Assembly (NCBI GenBank): GCA_964463695.1 | Contig: CAYXCZ010000016.1 | Span: 31,786 to 95,785 of the forward strand | Direction of reading: 5' to 3' | Length of the DNA: 64,000 bases | From: JALNZU01 sp964463695 | GTDB taxonomy: Bacteria > Bacteroidota > Bacteroidia > Bacteroidales > F082 | In this document: positions 42,355 through 51,497 of the stretch, one piece after another | Layout: every line of letters begins with the position of its first letter | How positions within the stretch are numbered: the stretch's first letter is position 1 | The notes under the pieces: generated by a model | What the model was told of the DNA's origin: nothing | The model's database searches: none | The model's input: the letters and a program-made list of their open reading frames with translations, nothing else | Translations under genes and position numbers: made by a program

Positions 42355-44321
42355 AAAAGAACAGTATCCTTCTCGCATTCCTGCTTCTAATCAGCTCATT
42401 AACTTTTGCACAAAAAATCAAATTCAGGAAAATTCCGGCTGAGTTACTCCAGGAAACCGTGCATAAAATTGATAGTCAGGCAGACGCAGCCATTTTGTAC
42501 GAATACTGCCGCAGCTACTACACCTACAATAACGGATGGTTTGATCTGCACACCTATGTTCATAAACGAATCAAGATTTACAACCAGGAAGGTATGGGCT
42601 GGGGTGATTTTGCAATACCTTACCATAGTGAAGGTAATTTTGCAAAATTTAAAGCCTATACCTATAACCTTGAAAACGAAAAGGTTGTTGAGACAAAACT
42701 CGAAAATGAAAGCTATTTTTCTGAGGAGTTTAACAAGATCTTCATGCGAAGAAAATTTGCTATGCCTAACCTTGCTCCGGGCTCAATTATTGATATTGAA
42801 TATGAACTTTCCGAACCTTCAACACTTTCATTACGGCCATTTTATCTTCAACATGAAATCCCTGTTGATTATATCGAATATGAAGTGGAAACTCCAGAGT
42901 ATTACACATTCAACAAATCGATGAAGGGACTACCTCTGCCGGTGACACGAAAAAGTGATTCCAAAACAGGTGTCATTACAAATACAGGAGGATCGCAATC
43001 GAACAACACCAATTATACGATTTATATCGACATTTATCAGGCAAATAATGTGCCCGCTTTGAAAGATGAACCTTTCGTTCCGACTATGGATAACTACCGC
43101 AGCTCGGTTAACTACGAGCTTTCGTTTATTCAGGGCAGCAGCGGCAAAGTAACGAACTACTCATCAACATGGGATCATATTGCTGACCGGTATATGACAG
43201 GCGAAAACTTCGGGAAGCAATTAGACCAGCGATTGAACGATCTTTCAGCTGTGGTCGACAAAGCAAACAGTTTGCCTTTGGAAGAAAGAACGAACTTCCT
43301 TTATTATTATGTCCGAAACAATTACAACTGGAACGAAAACAATGGCGAATACTGTGAAAAAGGACTTAAAAAACTGATTGATGAAAAGTCGGGCAATGTT
43401 GCTGACATTAATTTATTACTCATCAATCTGTTAAGGAAAGCTGGCATCAATGCAAACCCGATTGTGATCAGCACCCGAAAGAATGGCTTCTTGAATATCA
43501 GTTTCCCAAGCTATACACAGGTAAATTATGTTTTCGCCTCCATTAAAACTGCTACAGGCTATACCTTTCTTGATGCGACTTCAAAATATCTCGATGCCGG
43601 CTTTTTGCCTGAAAGAGCGCTCAACCTCGATGGCATCATCATAACAGATGACCGTAAAGGAACGAAAATCTCCATAGAAAACCCTAACAAAGGCAGTGTT
43701 CAAAACACTGTTTTATCGGAACTTACCGAAGATCTTACCATAAAAGGGCAGATAAGAACCATTTATACCAACTATGATGCAGCTGTTGCAAGGTCGGACT
43801 ACAAGGAAGCAGAAAAAGAAGGTGGCTTTGTAAAACAATTGCATGAAAGATATCCATCGTTGGAAATCATCAATTATTCTGAAACTGGGGCTGACAGTCT
43901 GCAACCAAAAATGGTTGAAAATGTTGAGTTTGTTTTGGAGGGCCAGGTCGATGAAGTTGGTGATATGCTGTATATTAACCCAATGATGATCTGGCAGGAC
44001 AAAACCAATCCTTTCAAAAGTGAGAAACGTGAATTTCCTGTTTTTTATTCAAGTACCGGTGTGGAAAAACACATGATTTCGATAAAAATACCGGAAGGTT
44101 ATCAGGTTGAAACACTTCCCAAATCCATCCGGCTTGCTTTACCCGACGGGATGGGGAGTTTTGCCTACTCTGTTGCTGCTGCAGGAAATAACGTCACACT
44201 TCAATACCAATACAACAAAGTGGCTGATATTATTTCACCAACTGCTTATGAGGCTCTGCGTAATTTTGTTGCTATGAAAATAGACAAGCAAGCTGAGAAA
44301 ATTGTTCTGAAGAAGAACTAA
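42351..44321 (+). CDS. DUF3857/DUF3858 domain protein with a degenerate transglutaminase-like domain
   Basis: 656 residues. Signal peptide MKKNSILLAFLLLISSLTFAQ. DUF3857 domain at about 45-200 (WGDFAIPYHSEGNFAKFKAYTYNLENEKVVETKLEN). The transglutaminase-like domain (about 300-430) has lost two triad residues: KSGNVADINLLL stands where Gly-Asp-Cys is expected, and QVNYVFASI where the Asn-His-Val is expected; only the Asp (TFLDATSKY) remains. A C-terminal DUF3858 domain follows. Coupled to the upstream gene by a four-base overlap. Probably a non-catalytic partner. A strong terminator follows. Confidence 0.85.
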   Translation: MKKNSILLAFLLLISSLTFAQKIKFRKIPAELLQETVHKIDSQADAAILYEYCRSYYTYNNGWFDLHTYVHKRIKIYNQEGMGWGDFAIPYHSEGNFAKFKAYTYNLENEKVVETKLENESYFSEEFNKIFMRRKFAMPNLAPGSIIDIEYELSEPSTLSLRPFYLQHEIPVDYIEYEVETPEYYTFNKSMKGLPLPVTRKSDSKTGVITNTGGSQSNNTNYTIYIDIYQANNVPALKDEPFVPTMDNYRSSVNYELSFIQGSSGKVTNYSSTWDHIADRYMTGENFGKQLDQRLNDLSAVVDKANSLPLEERTNFLYYYVRNNYNWNENNGEYCEKGLKKLIDEKSGNVADINLLLINLLRKAGINANPIVISTRKNGFLNISFPSYTQVNYVFASIKTATGYTFLDATSKYLDAGFLPERALNLDGIIITDDRKGTKISIENPNKGSVQNTVLSELTEDLTIKGQIRTIYTNYDAAVARSDYKEAEKEGGFVKQLHERYPSLEIINYSETGADSLQPKMVENVEFVLEGQVDEVGDMLYINPMMIWQDKTNPFKSEKREFPVFYSSTGVEKHMISIKIPEGYQVETLPKSIRLALPDGMGSFAYSVAAAGNNVTLQYQYNKVADIISPTAYEALRNFVAMKIDKQAEKIVLKKN

Positions 44322-44334
44322 TCATCTCCCCCCC

Positions 44335-44382
44335 AAAAAAAAAGACTTTGCAAAAACATCTTTTTGCAAAGTCTTTTTTTTT
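44335..44382 (+). terminator. Strong Rho-independent terminator after the DUF3857 pair
   Basis: 14-base perfect arms AGACTTTGCAAAAA (44343-44356) and TTTTTGCAAAGTCT (44361-44374) with a CATC loop, flanked by A- and T-runs, so it can work in both directions. Confidence 0.92.
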
Positions 44383-44572
44383 AGTTTCCTGACTTCCGTA
44401 ATATAAAAGTATTCATCTTCAACACATTTGATGACAAGTTTTTATAATGAAGCAAACTCGATGAAGTTTAATGCCTCATATTCGATCTTATGATTAATCC
44501 GACACACCAATAGAAAATGAAAAATTCTTAAATTCGCTACGCTGTTCGTCTTAACGAAAAACATTATAATAT

Positions 44573-46054
44573 ATGAACCATTGCGTCTGCTGTTTAAAAT
44601 CGATTTCCAAACTCCATTCATTTCTTTATTTGCTTTTGTTGACATTTCTGGCGCACTCAGGCAATGCACAAACTGAAACACCTTTACCTGTTTATCCGAT
44701 ACCCACCGAAGCACAGCTTCAATGGCATGAAATGGAACAATACGCTTTTATCCATTTCACTATCAACACTTTCACGAACAAAGAATGGGGTTTTGGCGAT
44801 GAAAGTCCGCTGCTTTTTAATCCTGAAAAGCTGGATGTTGTTCAGTGGGTCGATGTTATCCATCAGGCAGGCCTCAAAGGCATCATCCTCACAGTTAAAC
44901 ATCACGACGGTTTTTGCTTGTGGCCAACTGCTTATGGCTCTCATTCAGTAAAAAACAGTCCCTGGCAAAATGGCGGAGGGGATCTGGTAAAAATGGTTTC
45001 GGAAGCCTGCAAGGCACAAGGGCTGAAGTTTGGCGTTTACTTATCTCCTTGGGACAGAAATCATTCAGCCTATGGAACTCCTGCCTATATTGAATACTAT
45101 CGCAATCAGGTTCATGAACTTGCCAATAATTATGGGCCTATTTTCGAATGGTGGCTCGATGGTGCTAATGGCGGTGACGGATATTATGGAGGTAGCCATG
45201 AAACACGACGCATTGATGGACGAACTTATTACGACTGGTTCGAAACGATTCGTCTCATCAAAAAGGATCAGCCTGAAGTTCTGATTTTCAGCGATGCCGG
45301 TCCTGATATCCGCTGGGTAGGAAATGAGTCGGGTTTCGCAGGCAAAACCAATTGGAACTGCCTGACAACTGACACTTTATATGCGGGAAAACCCGGAATC
45401 TCAGAGCTGCTTGGATTAGGAGAACCTGACGGGAAAAGCTGGATTCCGGCCGAGGTGGATGTCTCAATCCGTCCGGGCTGGTTTTACCATCAAAGCGAAG
45501 ATAGCTTGGTTAAAACACCGCAACAGCTATTCGATATCTACCTCACATCGGTAGGACGTGGCGCTAACCTGCTCCTCAACATCCCTCCCGACCGTCGCGG
45601 ACTGATACACGAAAACGACGTGAAGGTACTTACTACCTGGAGGCAACTCATTGATTCGGCCTTCAGCATTAACCTGGCCAAAACAGCAATCATTACTGCT
45701 AACAATTTCAGGGGTAACGACCCCCGCTTTGCTTCTTCTAATCTCAACGACAACAATCCTGAAACCTACTGGGCAACCAACGACAACCAACTCAGCGGTA
45801 CCGTTTATATTACTTTTGACCATCCCACCCTGATACACTATGTTTTGCTTCAGGAGTTTATTCGTCTTGGACAAAGAATCAATAGCGTTGAGATTGAGTA
45901 TAAATATAAAGATCAATGGAAGCCTCTTTCTTCTGCCACCACCATCGGATATAAACGCATTGTGAAGTTTGAGCCAGTGACTACCTCAGCGCTTCGTATT
46001 CGCATCGCATCCGACAAAGCTTGTCCTGTCGTTTCGAATATTGAGGTTTATTAG
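44573..46054 (+). CDS. Alpha-L-fucosidase, glycoside hydrolase family 29, with C-terminal discoidin (F5/8C) domain
   Basis: 493 residues. Signal peptide ending near residue 32 (HSGNAQ). The GH29 barrel (about 40-350) contains WHEMEQYAFIHFTINTFTNKEWGFG, the substrate-binding LTVKHHDGFCLWPT, the SPWDRN stretch and the nucleophile Asp196 in FEWWLDGANG. Residues 370-493 resemble an F5/8 type C carbohydrate-binding domain (FASSNLNDNNPETYWAT ... ALRIRIASDKACPVVSNIEVY). It removes fucose from host or algal glycans, exported to the periplasm or cell surface. The acid/base residue cannot be placed from motif alone. No SusC/SusD pair adjoins it. Confidence 0.92.
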   Translation: MNHCVCCLKSISKLHSFLYLLLLTFLAHSGNAQTETPLPVYPIPTEAQLQWHEMEQYAFIHFTINTFTNKEWGFGDESPLLFNPEKLDVVQWVDVIHQAGLKGIILTVKHHDGFCLWPTAYGSHSVKNSPWQNGGGDLVKMVSEACKAQGLKFGVYLSPWDRNHSAYGTPAYIEYYRNQVHELANNYGPIFEWWLDGANGGDGYYGGSHETRRIDGRTYYDWFETIRLIKKDQPEVLIFSDAGPDIRWVGNESGFAGKTNWNCLTTDTLYAGKPGISELLGLGEPDGKSWIPAEVDVSIRPGWFYHQSEDSLVKTPQQLFDIYLTSVGRGANLLLNIPPDRRGLIHENDVKVLTTWRQLIDSAFSINLAKTAIITANNFRGNDPRFASSNLNDNNPETYWATNDNQLSGTVYITFDHPTLIHYVLLQEFIRLGQRINSVEIEYKYKDQWKPLSSATTIGYKRIVKFEPVTTSALRIRIASDKACPVVSNIEVY

Positions 46055-46110
46055 GTCCTATGTCTTTTGACTCTTGAATTAAAGTGAGACTAAAGCTTCT
46101 CAATGTGAGA

Positions 46111-46143
46111 AAAAATAAAGCTGCACCACTTTCGTGATGCAGC
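46111..46143 (-). terminator. Terminator after the PKD-like lipoprotein gene (minus strand)
   Basis: Stem GCTGCAtCAC/GTGgTGCAGC (46120-46143, one mismatch, GAAA loop on the minus strand), which on the minus strand continues into TTTATTTTTT. Confidence 0.8.
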
Positions 46144-46173
46144 ATGTGCGTTCTTTAACCATCAAAAAGTTTG

Positions 46174-46872
46174 TCAGAAGATATACATATCAACTGTACA
46201 AGTAAAGGTTTGTCCATCGCTTATCTGGAGTTCAGTCAAAACAGGAGCTCCTAATCCTCCTGAACCATACCAACCTACATAATCACCAGCGGTCCATGTT
46301 CCGGTATTGTCAACATCCTTCCATACATCAAGGTAATAGTTTCCTGGGTTAACTCCAGTAATTGTGAAACTTACTGTAGCGCCCGATCCTGTTACAGCAC
46401 CAAATTTGACAGGCTGATTGGCATTCCAGTTATCCCATGAGGTGTAGAGACTTACCTTGGCATTGGATAAATCGCCTGAAGTTCCGGCAGGGAAACGAGC
46501 TGTACCGGTAACCTGTGTAACAGCAGGCTGTACCGTAAGAGCGCCATTGCCGGTTGCTGTTCCGCCTTTACCATCGGTGACCGTTACAGTAACAGAATGG
46601 GCTCCCTGAGCTGAAGGAGCTGTCCATGAGGCTACTGCTCCTGACCCTGTAATTGCCCCACCGGTAACAGTATAACTATATGTCAAGGCATCACCATCAG
46701 CATCAACAGCTGTAACATTTACGGTTGCTATCCCATTTGCATTTACGCTACCAGGCGAAACCATAACAGCAGAGATAACAGGATTACTGTTGGATGCTTC
46801 TTTTTTACATGATGTAAAAGCTAAGCCCAAAAGAAGGGCGAAAAGCAGAAAAGGTAAAATTTTTCTTTTCAT
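46174..46872 (-). CDS. Lipoprotein with PKD/cadherin-like domain
   Basis: 232 residues. Signal peptide and lipobox LAFTSC (about Cys21), followed by KKEASNSNPVISAVMVSPGS. Residues 30-115 form an Ig/PKD-like domain (VNVTAVDADGDALTYSYTVTGGAITG, then VTVTVTDGKGGTATGNG). Residues 118-232 form a second domain similar to those seen with carboxypeptidase-regulatory repeats (GTARFPAGTSGDLSNAKVSLY, GNYYLDVWKDVDNTGTWTAGDYVGWYG), suggesting a Ca-binding or adhesive surface protein. Monocistronic, with a terminator. Two Ca-type Asp runs (DADGDA, DVDNTG) are visible. Confidence 0.85.
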   Translation of the reverse strand: MKRKILPFLLFALLLGLAFTSCKKEASNSNPVISAVMVSPGSVNANGIATVNVTAVDADGDALTYSYTVTGGAITGSGAVASWTAPSAQGAHSVTVTVTDGKGGTATGNGALTVQPAVTQVTGTARFPAGTSGDLSNAKVSLYTSWDNWNANQPVKFGAVTGSGATVSFTITGVNPGNYYLDVWKDVDNTGTWTAGDYVGWYGSGGLGAPVLTELQISDGQTFTCTVDMYIF

Positions 46873-47644
46873 AACATGTGGTTTTAGGTTTAAATTGATT
46901 GAATCCGGGGTATTATCTACCCCTTTAAATAATCTACTTTGGTAATATTAAAATAAAAAATTTGTTTTGAAACATTTCGTTTTCAATAATTTGCATCAAC
47001 TTCAAGTTTGAAACAATCCGTTGGGAAGTCACCTTCAATGTTTTCCAATGTTCTTCCAGGAAAAAATAAATCGTCTGCGTTATAGATGTTATTGAATAAT
47101 AACAAGTGAAGCCTCAAAGGAAATCAAGAAGGAAATGCGGGTGTGTTTTTTTGAAAGTAGCCGTGCTGGTTGGCTATTCTGAACTGCTTTTTTTAATCAT
47201 AGGTTGTAATTTAGGTTTTTAATGTATTTATTTCTAAGCAAAAAATGTCTCAAAATTGCATCTTTAGAAAATTTTCATCAACCTTCTCCTACTGTTCATT
47301 CAAAACGACTCACTTTAAAATACTGAATAACAATTACTTGTGTCAGATTTCTTTGTGTTTTCATCGTTTAGGTTGTAAAGATAAGCATAAACATAAAAAA
47401 TTGTTCTTTTTTTATTTTTATTTCTAAAATTATTTTTGACCTGTGCATATGTTATGATTATGTTGGATAACACCATTAACAACAATGTTTTAACCCATTT
47501 TGAAATTTGAAGTTTGCTAAAGAGAAACTTCCCACAACTACATCGTTTTCGATCCGTATAATTCTACGAAAAAACAACTTTTCGGACTGTAAACATTACA
47601 AATAATTATTCAGCTTTGGTTTTAAAGCCTCTGCATTATGACCT
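46873..47644 (+). other. Long AT-rich intergenic region; no gene supported
   Basis: About 770 bases. It contains a small perfect dyad GGGGTA (46907-46912) / TACCCC (46918-46923) in the likely leader of the minus-strand lipoprotein gene. A 60-codon frame at 47245-47427 has a Phe/Lys/His-rich composition typical of random AT-rich DNA and is not called. No tRNA, transposon end or terminator was recognised. Confidence 0.6.
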
Positions 47645-47652
47645 TACCTTTG
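47645..47652 (+). promoter_or_regulatory. Promoter -7 box (TACCTTTG) of the BNR-repeat lipoprotein gene
   Basis: Exact TAnnTTTG match. An ATG at 47638 lies upstream of this box and so cannot be the start; the ATG at 47674 is chosen. Confidence 0.65.
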
Positions 47653-47673
47653 CAAGAACCAAAAAAAGACAAA

Positions 47674-48684
47674 ATGCGTAATGCAAAACTTCTCCCCTTC
47701 CTTTTGCTCATCCTGTTGGGCAGTTGCAAAACCGACCCGAAACCAGAGATTGAAGTCCCCAACCCGGTTTGGAGCACTGTTTACAGTCAGGACAGTGTAC
47801 TTTGGTTTTCGCTGGGTTTCTCAGATGCTCTAAATGGCCTCATCTCTGGAGCCCGTATCGACCAGGGTGGATATCTCAGAGGTAACGTACTCATGAAAAC
47901 CAGCAACAGCGGGCAAAGCTGGGATGAAGTGCCCACGGCTGACTTTCCTGTGTTTACCGATATTGTTTTTCTTGACAGCAATATTGGTCTGGCTACCGGC
48001 CAGAACAGCATTTTCCGGACTATCAATGGAGGTTCAAATTGGGTAAAAGTCTTCGAACATGAAGGTGTAAGTCCAGAAGCTATTTCCTTTGCGGATCAAA
48101 ACAACGGACTTGTTACAGGGCTTTTCGGCCTGGTATTAAAAACCACCGATGGGGGTCTCCACTGGAACCTTAAACCCAGCGGCTACCATTGCCACCTGGC
48201 CGATGTAGACATGACAGACAGCAATACCGCTTATGTAGCAGGCTATATGAACCAAACCGATCATTTATATGGGGCCATTTTAATCACCCATGACGGAGGC
48301 ATCAGCTGGGATTCTATTTCCACAGGCCAGGTGATGTGCAACTCACTGAGTTTCCCGTCCAAAAATGCTGGTTATGTTTTTGGGGCCACCCTCTCTGGAA
48401 GTGTGCTGCTCAGAACCTCTGATGCTGGTATAACGTGGGAGACCTCCATACAGTCTTCCTTCGCCGGTACCAATGCTACCAGCTTTATTGACGCCCCAAG
48501 GGGATTTTCGGTAGGCCAAAACGGTCGCATCATCCGTACCATCGACTACGGCCAGAACTGGGAAAGCATGCAAAGCAACACCAATGCCTACCTTGGCCGT
48601 ATCCGAATGATTGACTTCAATAACGGCTACGCAATTGGCCTTGATGATGGATCAATGAAGGGTGTGGTGCTGAGGTACAGATAA
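47674..48684 (+). CDS. Lipoprotein with BNR/Ycf48-like beta-propeller repeats
   Basis: 336 residues from the ATG at 47674. Signal peptide MRNAKLLPFLLLILLGSC with lipobox LLGSC. The mature protein has repeated motifs typical of Ycf48/BNR propellers: MKTSNSGQSWDEVP, FRTINGGSNWVKVF, LKTTDGGLHWNLKP, LITHDGGISWDSIS, LRTSDAGITWETSI, IRTIDYGQNWESMQ. Six blades are countable, each [FILM]-x-T-x-x-x-G-x-x-W. Such proteins often bind other proteins or glycans at the surface. No catalytic residue of sialidases is evident. It converges with the HTH-pentapeptide gene. Confidence 0.88.
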   Translation: MRNAKLLPFLLLILLGSCKTDPKPEIEVPNPVWSTVYSQDSVLWFSLGFSDALNGLISGARIDQGGYLRGNVLMKTSNSGQSWDEVPTADFPVFTDIVFLDSNIGLATGQNSIFRTINGGSNWVKVFEHEGVSPEAISFADQNNGLVTGLFGLVLKTTDGGLHWNLKPSGYHCHLADVDMTDSNTAYVAGYMNQTDHLYGAILITHDGGISWDSISTGQVMCNSLSFPSKNAGYVFGATLSGSVLLRTSDAGITWETSIQSSFAGTNATSFIDAPRGFSVGQNGRIIRTIDYGQNWESMQSNTNAYLGRIRMIDFNNGYAIGLDDGSMKGVVLRYR

Positions 48685-48744
48685 TTAGATATGTCATCTG
48701 GGCTTTCTTCGAATCTGTGGACTGATAGCAGATCCTTATCAAAG

Positions 48745-48802
48745 TTGAGGCCTCATTTAATTCAATGATGAAAATATTGAATTGGTGAGAAAGAAGCCTC
48801 AA
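48745..48802. other. Nested hairpin between convergent genes
   Basis: Three nested complementary blocks: TTGAGGC (48745-48751) with GCCTCAA (48796-48802), CTCA (48752-48755) with TGAG (48786-48789), and ATTCAAT (48760-48766) with ATTGAAT (48776-48782). It lacks a clean T-run; it may be a two-way terminator or a structured RNA. Confidence 0.45.
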
Positions 48803-48863
48803 ACCCTAACATCTTTCACCTATCACCCGCCTTCTTAAACTTTTTACTTTGAAATCTAAATCT

Positions 48864-49859
48864 TTATTCGTTCGGCACCAATGTGATACCGCTCAAATCA
48901 GCCTGTCCCTGCTTCAAAAATTCGTAGGTTATCCTGTCAGCTTGACAATCAACGAACTGAACCCGTTTCAATTTTCTGTTGTTTTTAAAAAAGGTGTTTA
49001 ACAACCTTGCGCTGCGGAATGTCACCCTGGTAAAGGCGCAGTTCTCAAAATAGCAATCCTTTAGTGTCCCTAAGAATTCAATATCCGCAATCTGGGCATC
49101 AATAAACGAACTGCCATTCCACACGGCCTCTGAAAGTAAATCTTTCCCTGTATCACCCTTTTTGACAACCATTCCCGCTAAACCTCCTGATTTAATTTTC
49201 ATCCCGGTGAAATCAACTCCTGTGAAATTGCAGCCATTGATAAAACTTTCGTGAAACTCTGCCCCACTTAGATCCGCACCACTGAAATCGCAGGCATTGA
49301 TATGGTTTCGAAAAAAAGATGTTTCTTTCAGGCTACAATCCTTGAAAATATTGCTGTTGAGATGAGAAGACTGTATGTTGCATTTGCTCATGTTTGAACC
49401 CGAAAAATCACTGTTATCAACAAAATTGCTTTTCAGATGAAGTTCCGACAAATCCGAACCGATGAACTTGCATTGTTGCATATTGGAGGCGTTGAATTTT
49501 TCATGCAGGTTATTTAGTCCCGAAAAGTCGGCGTCAACCCAGTTCCCGCGCGACATATCCCAGCTTAGCTTGTTCTTTGGATTTGCCGGAGACATCTCTT
49601 CCACTGACTGAATCAAAGGCTCAGAAACAGGTATTTTACCAGTTGAAGCTGAGTTACTTTCGGTAAAATAGTTAAGATCAACACCCAAAATTTCTGCCAG
49701 TCGGTTAAAAGTTAGGATATCTGGCATCGACTCTCCTCGCTCCCATTTTCCAACGGCCTGCGGACTGATGAACAACTGCTCTGCCATTTGAGCCTGCGAG
49801 ATATTTATGCGCTTTCGTGCTTCGGCAATTTTGTTGCCAATCATTTTTTGACTTAACAT
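48864..49859 (-). CDS. XRE-type HTH protein fused to pentapeptide-like repeats
   Basis: 331 residues from the ATG at 49859. A TAACTTTG box at 49893-49886 and its TTG element (49916-49914) lie upstream, so longer frames starting at 49904 or 49916 are rejected. HTH at about 8-62 (IGNKIAEARKRINISQAQMAEQLFISPQAVGKWERGESMPDILTFNRLAEILGV). A linker follows to about 120, then about 30 five-residue repeats of A/S/C-[DNFE]-[FL]-x-x type, such as NASNMQQCKF, DNSDFSGSNM, ACDFSGADLSGAEF, GCNFTGVDFTG. Pentapeptide repeats form right-handed beta-helices and sometimes mimic DNA. Its target and any signal are unknown. Confidence 0.85.
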   Translation of the reverse strand: MLSQKMIGNKIAEARKRINISQAQMAEQLFISPQAVGKWERGESMPDILTFNRLAEILGVDLNYFTESNSASTGKIPVSEPLIQSVEEMSPANPKNKLSWDMSRGNWVDADFSGLNNLHEKFNASNMQQCKFIGSDLSELHLKSNFVDNSDFSGSNMSKCNIQSSHLNSNIFKDCSLKETSFFRNHINACDFSGADLSGAEFHESFINGCNFTGVDFTGMKIKSGGLAGMVVKKGDTGKDLLSEAVWNGSSFIDAQIADIEFLGTLKDCYFENCAFTRVTFRSARLLNTFFKNNRKLKRVQFVDCQADRITYEFLKQGQADLSGITLVPNE

Positions 49860-49885
49860 ATGTAACTTTATATTTTTCGATGCTG

Positions 49886-49916
49886 CAAAGTTATTTGTAT
49901 GCATAGCCCGATGCAA
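49886..49916 (-). promoter_or_regulatory. Promoter of the HTH-pentapeptide gene (TTG-N20-TAACTTTG)
   Basis: Minus strand TTG at 49916-49914 and TAACTTTG at 49893-49886 with 20-base spacing. It sets the start at 49859. Confidence 0.65.
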
Positions 49917-49937
49917 TAAAAAATCAACGACATTTAG

Positions 49938-50330
49938 TTGTAATCATGCTACTTATGGTTGCAATTCTACAACTGACAGTTGGAATTAGCGTATCAATGC
50001 ATGATTACTGCAATCAAAAGGGGAAAAGCTTTGGAACAAGCAAAAAAATCAACTTAAAAACGGTTTCTGTTTTTACATGCAATAAAATAAAAGCTGAGCT
50101 ACTTTGGCCGAATTGTTGAAGGAATTTAACCCTTTTTCAATTTCAGCAATTCCTTAATAATGACAAAACCCAAAGCGGCACAAATCTTAGAGCCACTTTG
50201 GGTTTTAATATTTTTCATTATTGAAATCAACTAACAATTCTTTTTGGGAATTGAAAAGTCAGGTCTTTTTTGAGCTGATTAAATTCTGAAACCTCCTGTG
50301 GTGTTAACCATGAAAGGGATTGAGATAATC
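49938..50330 (-). other. Intergenic region with dyads and a bidirectional terminator
   Basis: About 390 bases. GTAATCATGC (49940-49949) is repeated inverted as GCATGATTAC (49999-50008) across 49 bases, and the motif GTTG(T/C)AAT occurs between them, suggesting operator sites for the neighbouring HTH protein. A terminator lies at 50165-50206. No gene seen. Confidence 0.4.
50165..50206 (-). terminator. Terminator after the alcohol dehydrogenase gene
   Basis: Arms AAAACCCAAAG (50165-50175) and CTTTGGGTTTT (50196-50206), 20-base loop with inner GC pair; it works on the minus strand for the dehydrogenase transcript. Confidence 0.7.
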
Positions 50331-51497
50331 TTACAATGCCCTCTGCAATATTTCGCGACTAACTTCCGGGGTGATGCTCTGGTTTTCTGACAGAGCAGTT
50401 AAACCATGTTTTTCCAACGCCTGGACGACTGCGGGTAGTTGGTCAGCAGTGACACCATATGCACCTAATCTGGTTTTTATTCCAAGACTTTCGAAGAATT
50501 GCCTTGTTTTCTTTATAGCAAGGTCGATGCGTTCATTGTCGCTGCCTGAGTCAATCTTCCAGACCCTTTCGGCATATTGTAAGAGTTTGGCTTTTTTCTG
50601 TTCGCGACACACGTCCATCACAGCGGGATAAATAACTGCCAGCGTTTGTCCATGGTCAATGCCAAAAAGGGCTGTTAATTCGTGGCCGATCATATGAGTA
50701 GCCCAATCTTGTGGCACACCAACGGATATAAGGCCATTCAGAGCCATGGTAGCAGTCCACATATGATTGGCACGTACATCATAATTGTCGGATTCATTCA
50801 CCGACCTCTCCCCTATTTCAATCAAGGTTTGCAGGATGCCCTCTGCCATTCTGTCCTGAATCCTCCCATCAACAGGGAAGGTAATGTATTGCTCTACTGT
50901 ATGTATAAAAGCATCCACGATGCCGTTGGCTACTTGTATCTTAGGTAGGCTGAATGTATAGGTAGGATCAAGCACCGAAAACTTTGGATAAGTCATCTCA
51001 CTCATTACTGTAAATTTGCCATGATCATACGAAATTACCGCACCACTATTCATTTCTGAGCCGGTGGCCGGCAACGTAAGCACAGTGCCAAAAGGGACAA
51101 CTTTTTCCACAATATCAGCAGTTATTGGTCTGAATCCATAGCGAAGCAAGTCGGCGGCATCGCCTTTGTAATAGGTTGCCAGACAAATAAATTTAGTCCC
51201 GTCGATTACTGAACCCCCGCCAACAGCCAGGATGAAGTCGATGTTTTCGTTACGAACAACCTCAGCAGCTTTCATTAGAGTCTCGTAATGCGGATTTGGC
51301 TCAATCCCACCAAATTCGACCACTTTCCTGCTACCAAGATGGGCTTTCACCTGATCGAGAATCCCAAACTTCTTCACACTTCCGCCTCCATAAGTAATGA
51401 GCACCTTGGCATCAGCTGGAATTAACCTGTCAATTCCTTCTACTTTTCCTTTTCCAAACAAAATCCTTGTAGGATTATAAAATTCAAAATTATACAT
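50331..51497 (-). CDS. Iron-containing alcohol dehydrogenase (YqhD/BdhA type)
   Basis: 388 residues, the usual length. N-terminal nucleotide-binding half with NPTRILFGKGKV and the GGGSVIDGTKF phosphate loop (about 96-106). The C-terminal metal half has the metal-binding Asp/His set: GIVDAFIHTVEQYIT (Asp and His), HMIGHELTALFGIDHGQTLAVIYP (two His). It belongs to the NADPH-dependent butanol/aldehyde dehydrogenase group (FNFYNPTRILFG start). It probably detoxifies or reduces aldehydes, or makes alcohols in fermentation. It is monocistronic, with a terminator. No regulator adjoins it apart from the HTH-pentapeptide gene. Confidence 0.93.
   Translation of the reverse strand: MYNFEFYNPTRILFGKGKVEGIDRLIPADAKVLITYGGGSVKKFGILDQVKAHLGSRKVVEFGGIEPNPHYETLMKAAEVVRNENIDFILAVGGGSVIDGTKFICLATYYKGDAADLLRYGFRPITADIVEKVVPFGTVLTLPATGSEMNSGAVISYDHGKFTVMSEMTYPKFSVLDPTYTFSLPKIQVANGIVDAFIHTVEQYITFPVDGRIQDRMAEGILQTLIEIGERSVNESDNYDVRANHMWTATMALNGLISVGVPQDWATHMIGHELTALFGIDHGQTLAVIYPAVMDVCREQKKAKLLQYAERVWKIDSGSDNERIDLAIKKTRQFFESLGIKTRLGAYGVTADQLPAVVQALEKHGLTALSENQSITPEVSREILQRAL

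Noticed and set aside
42406..42924. 172-codon plus-strand frame overlapping the second DUF3857 gene
   Set aside because: Lies in another frame of an intact coding gene; Thr/Arg/Lys-rich without domain features.
47245..47427. 60-codon frame in the long intergenic region
   Set aside because: Phe/Lys/His-rich run typical of AT-rich non-coding DNA, no promoter box or homology cue.
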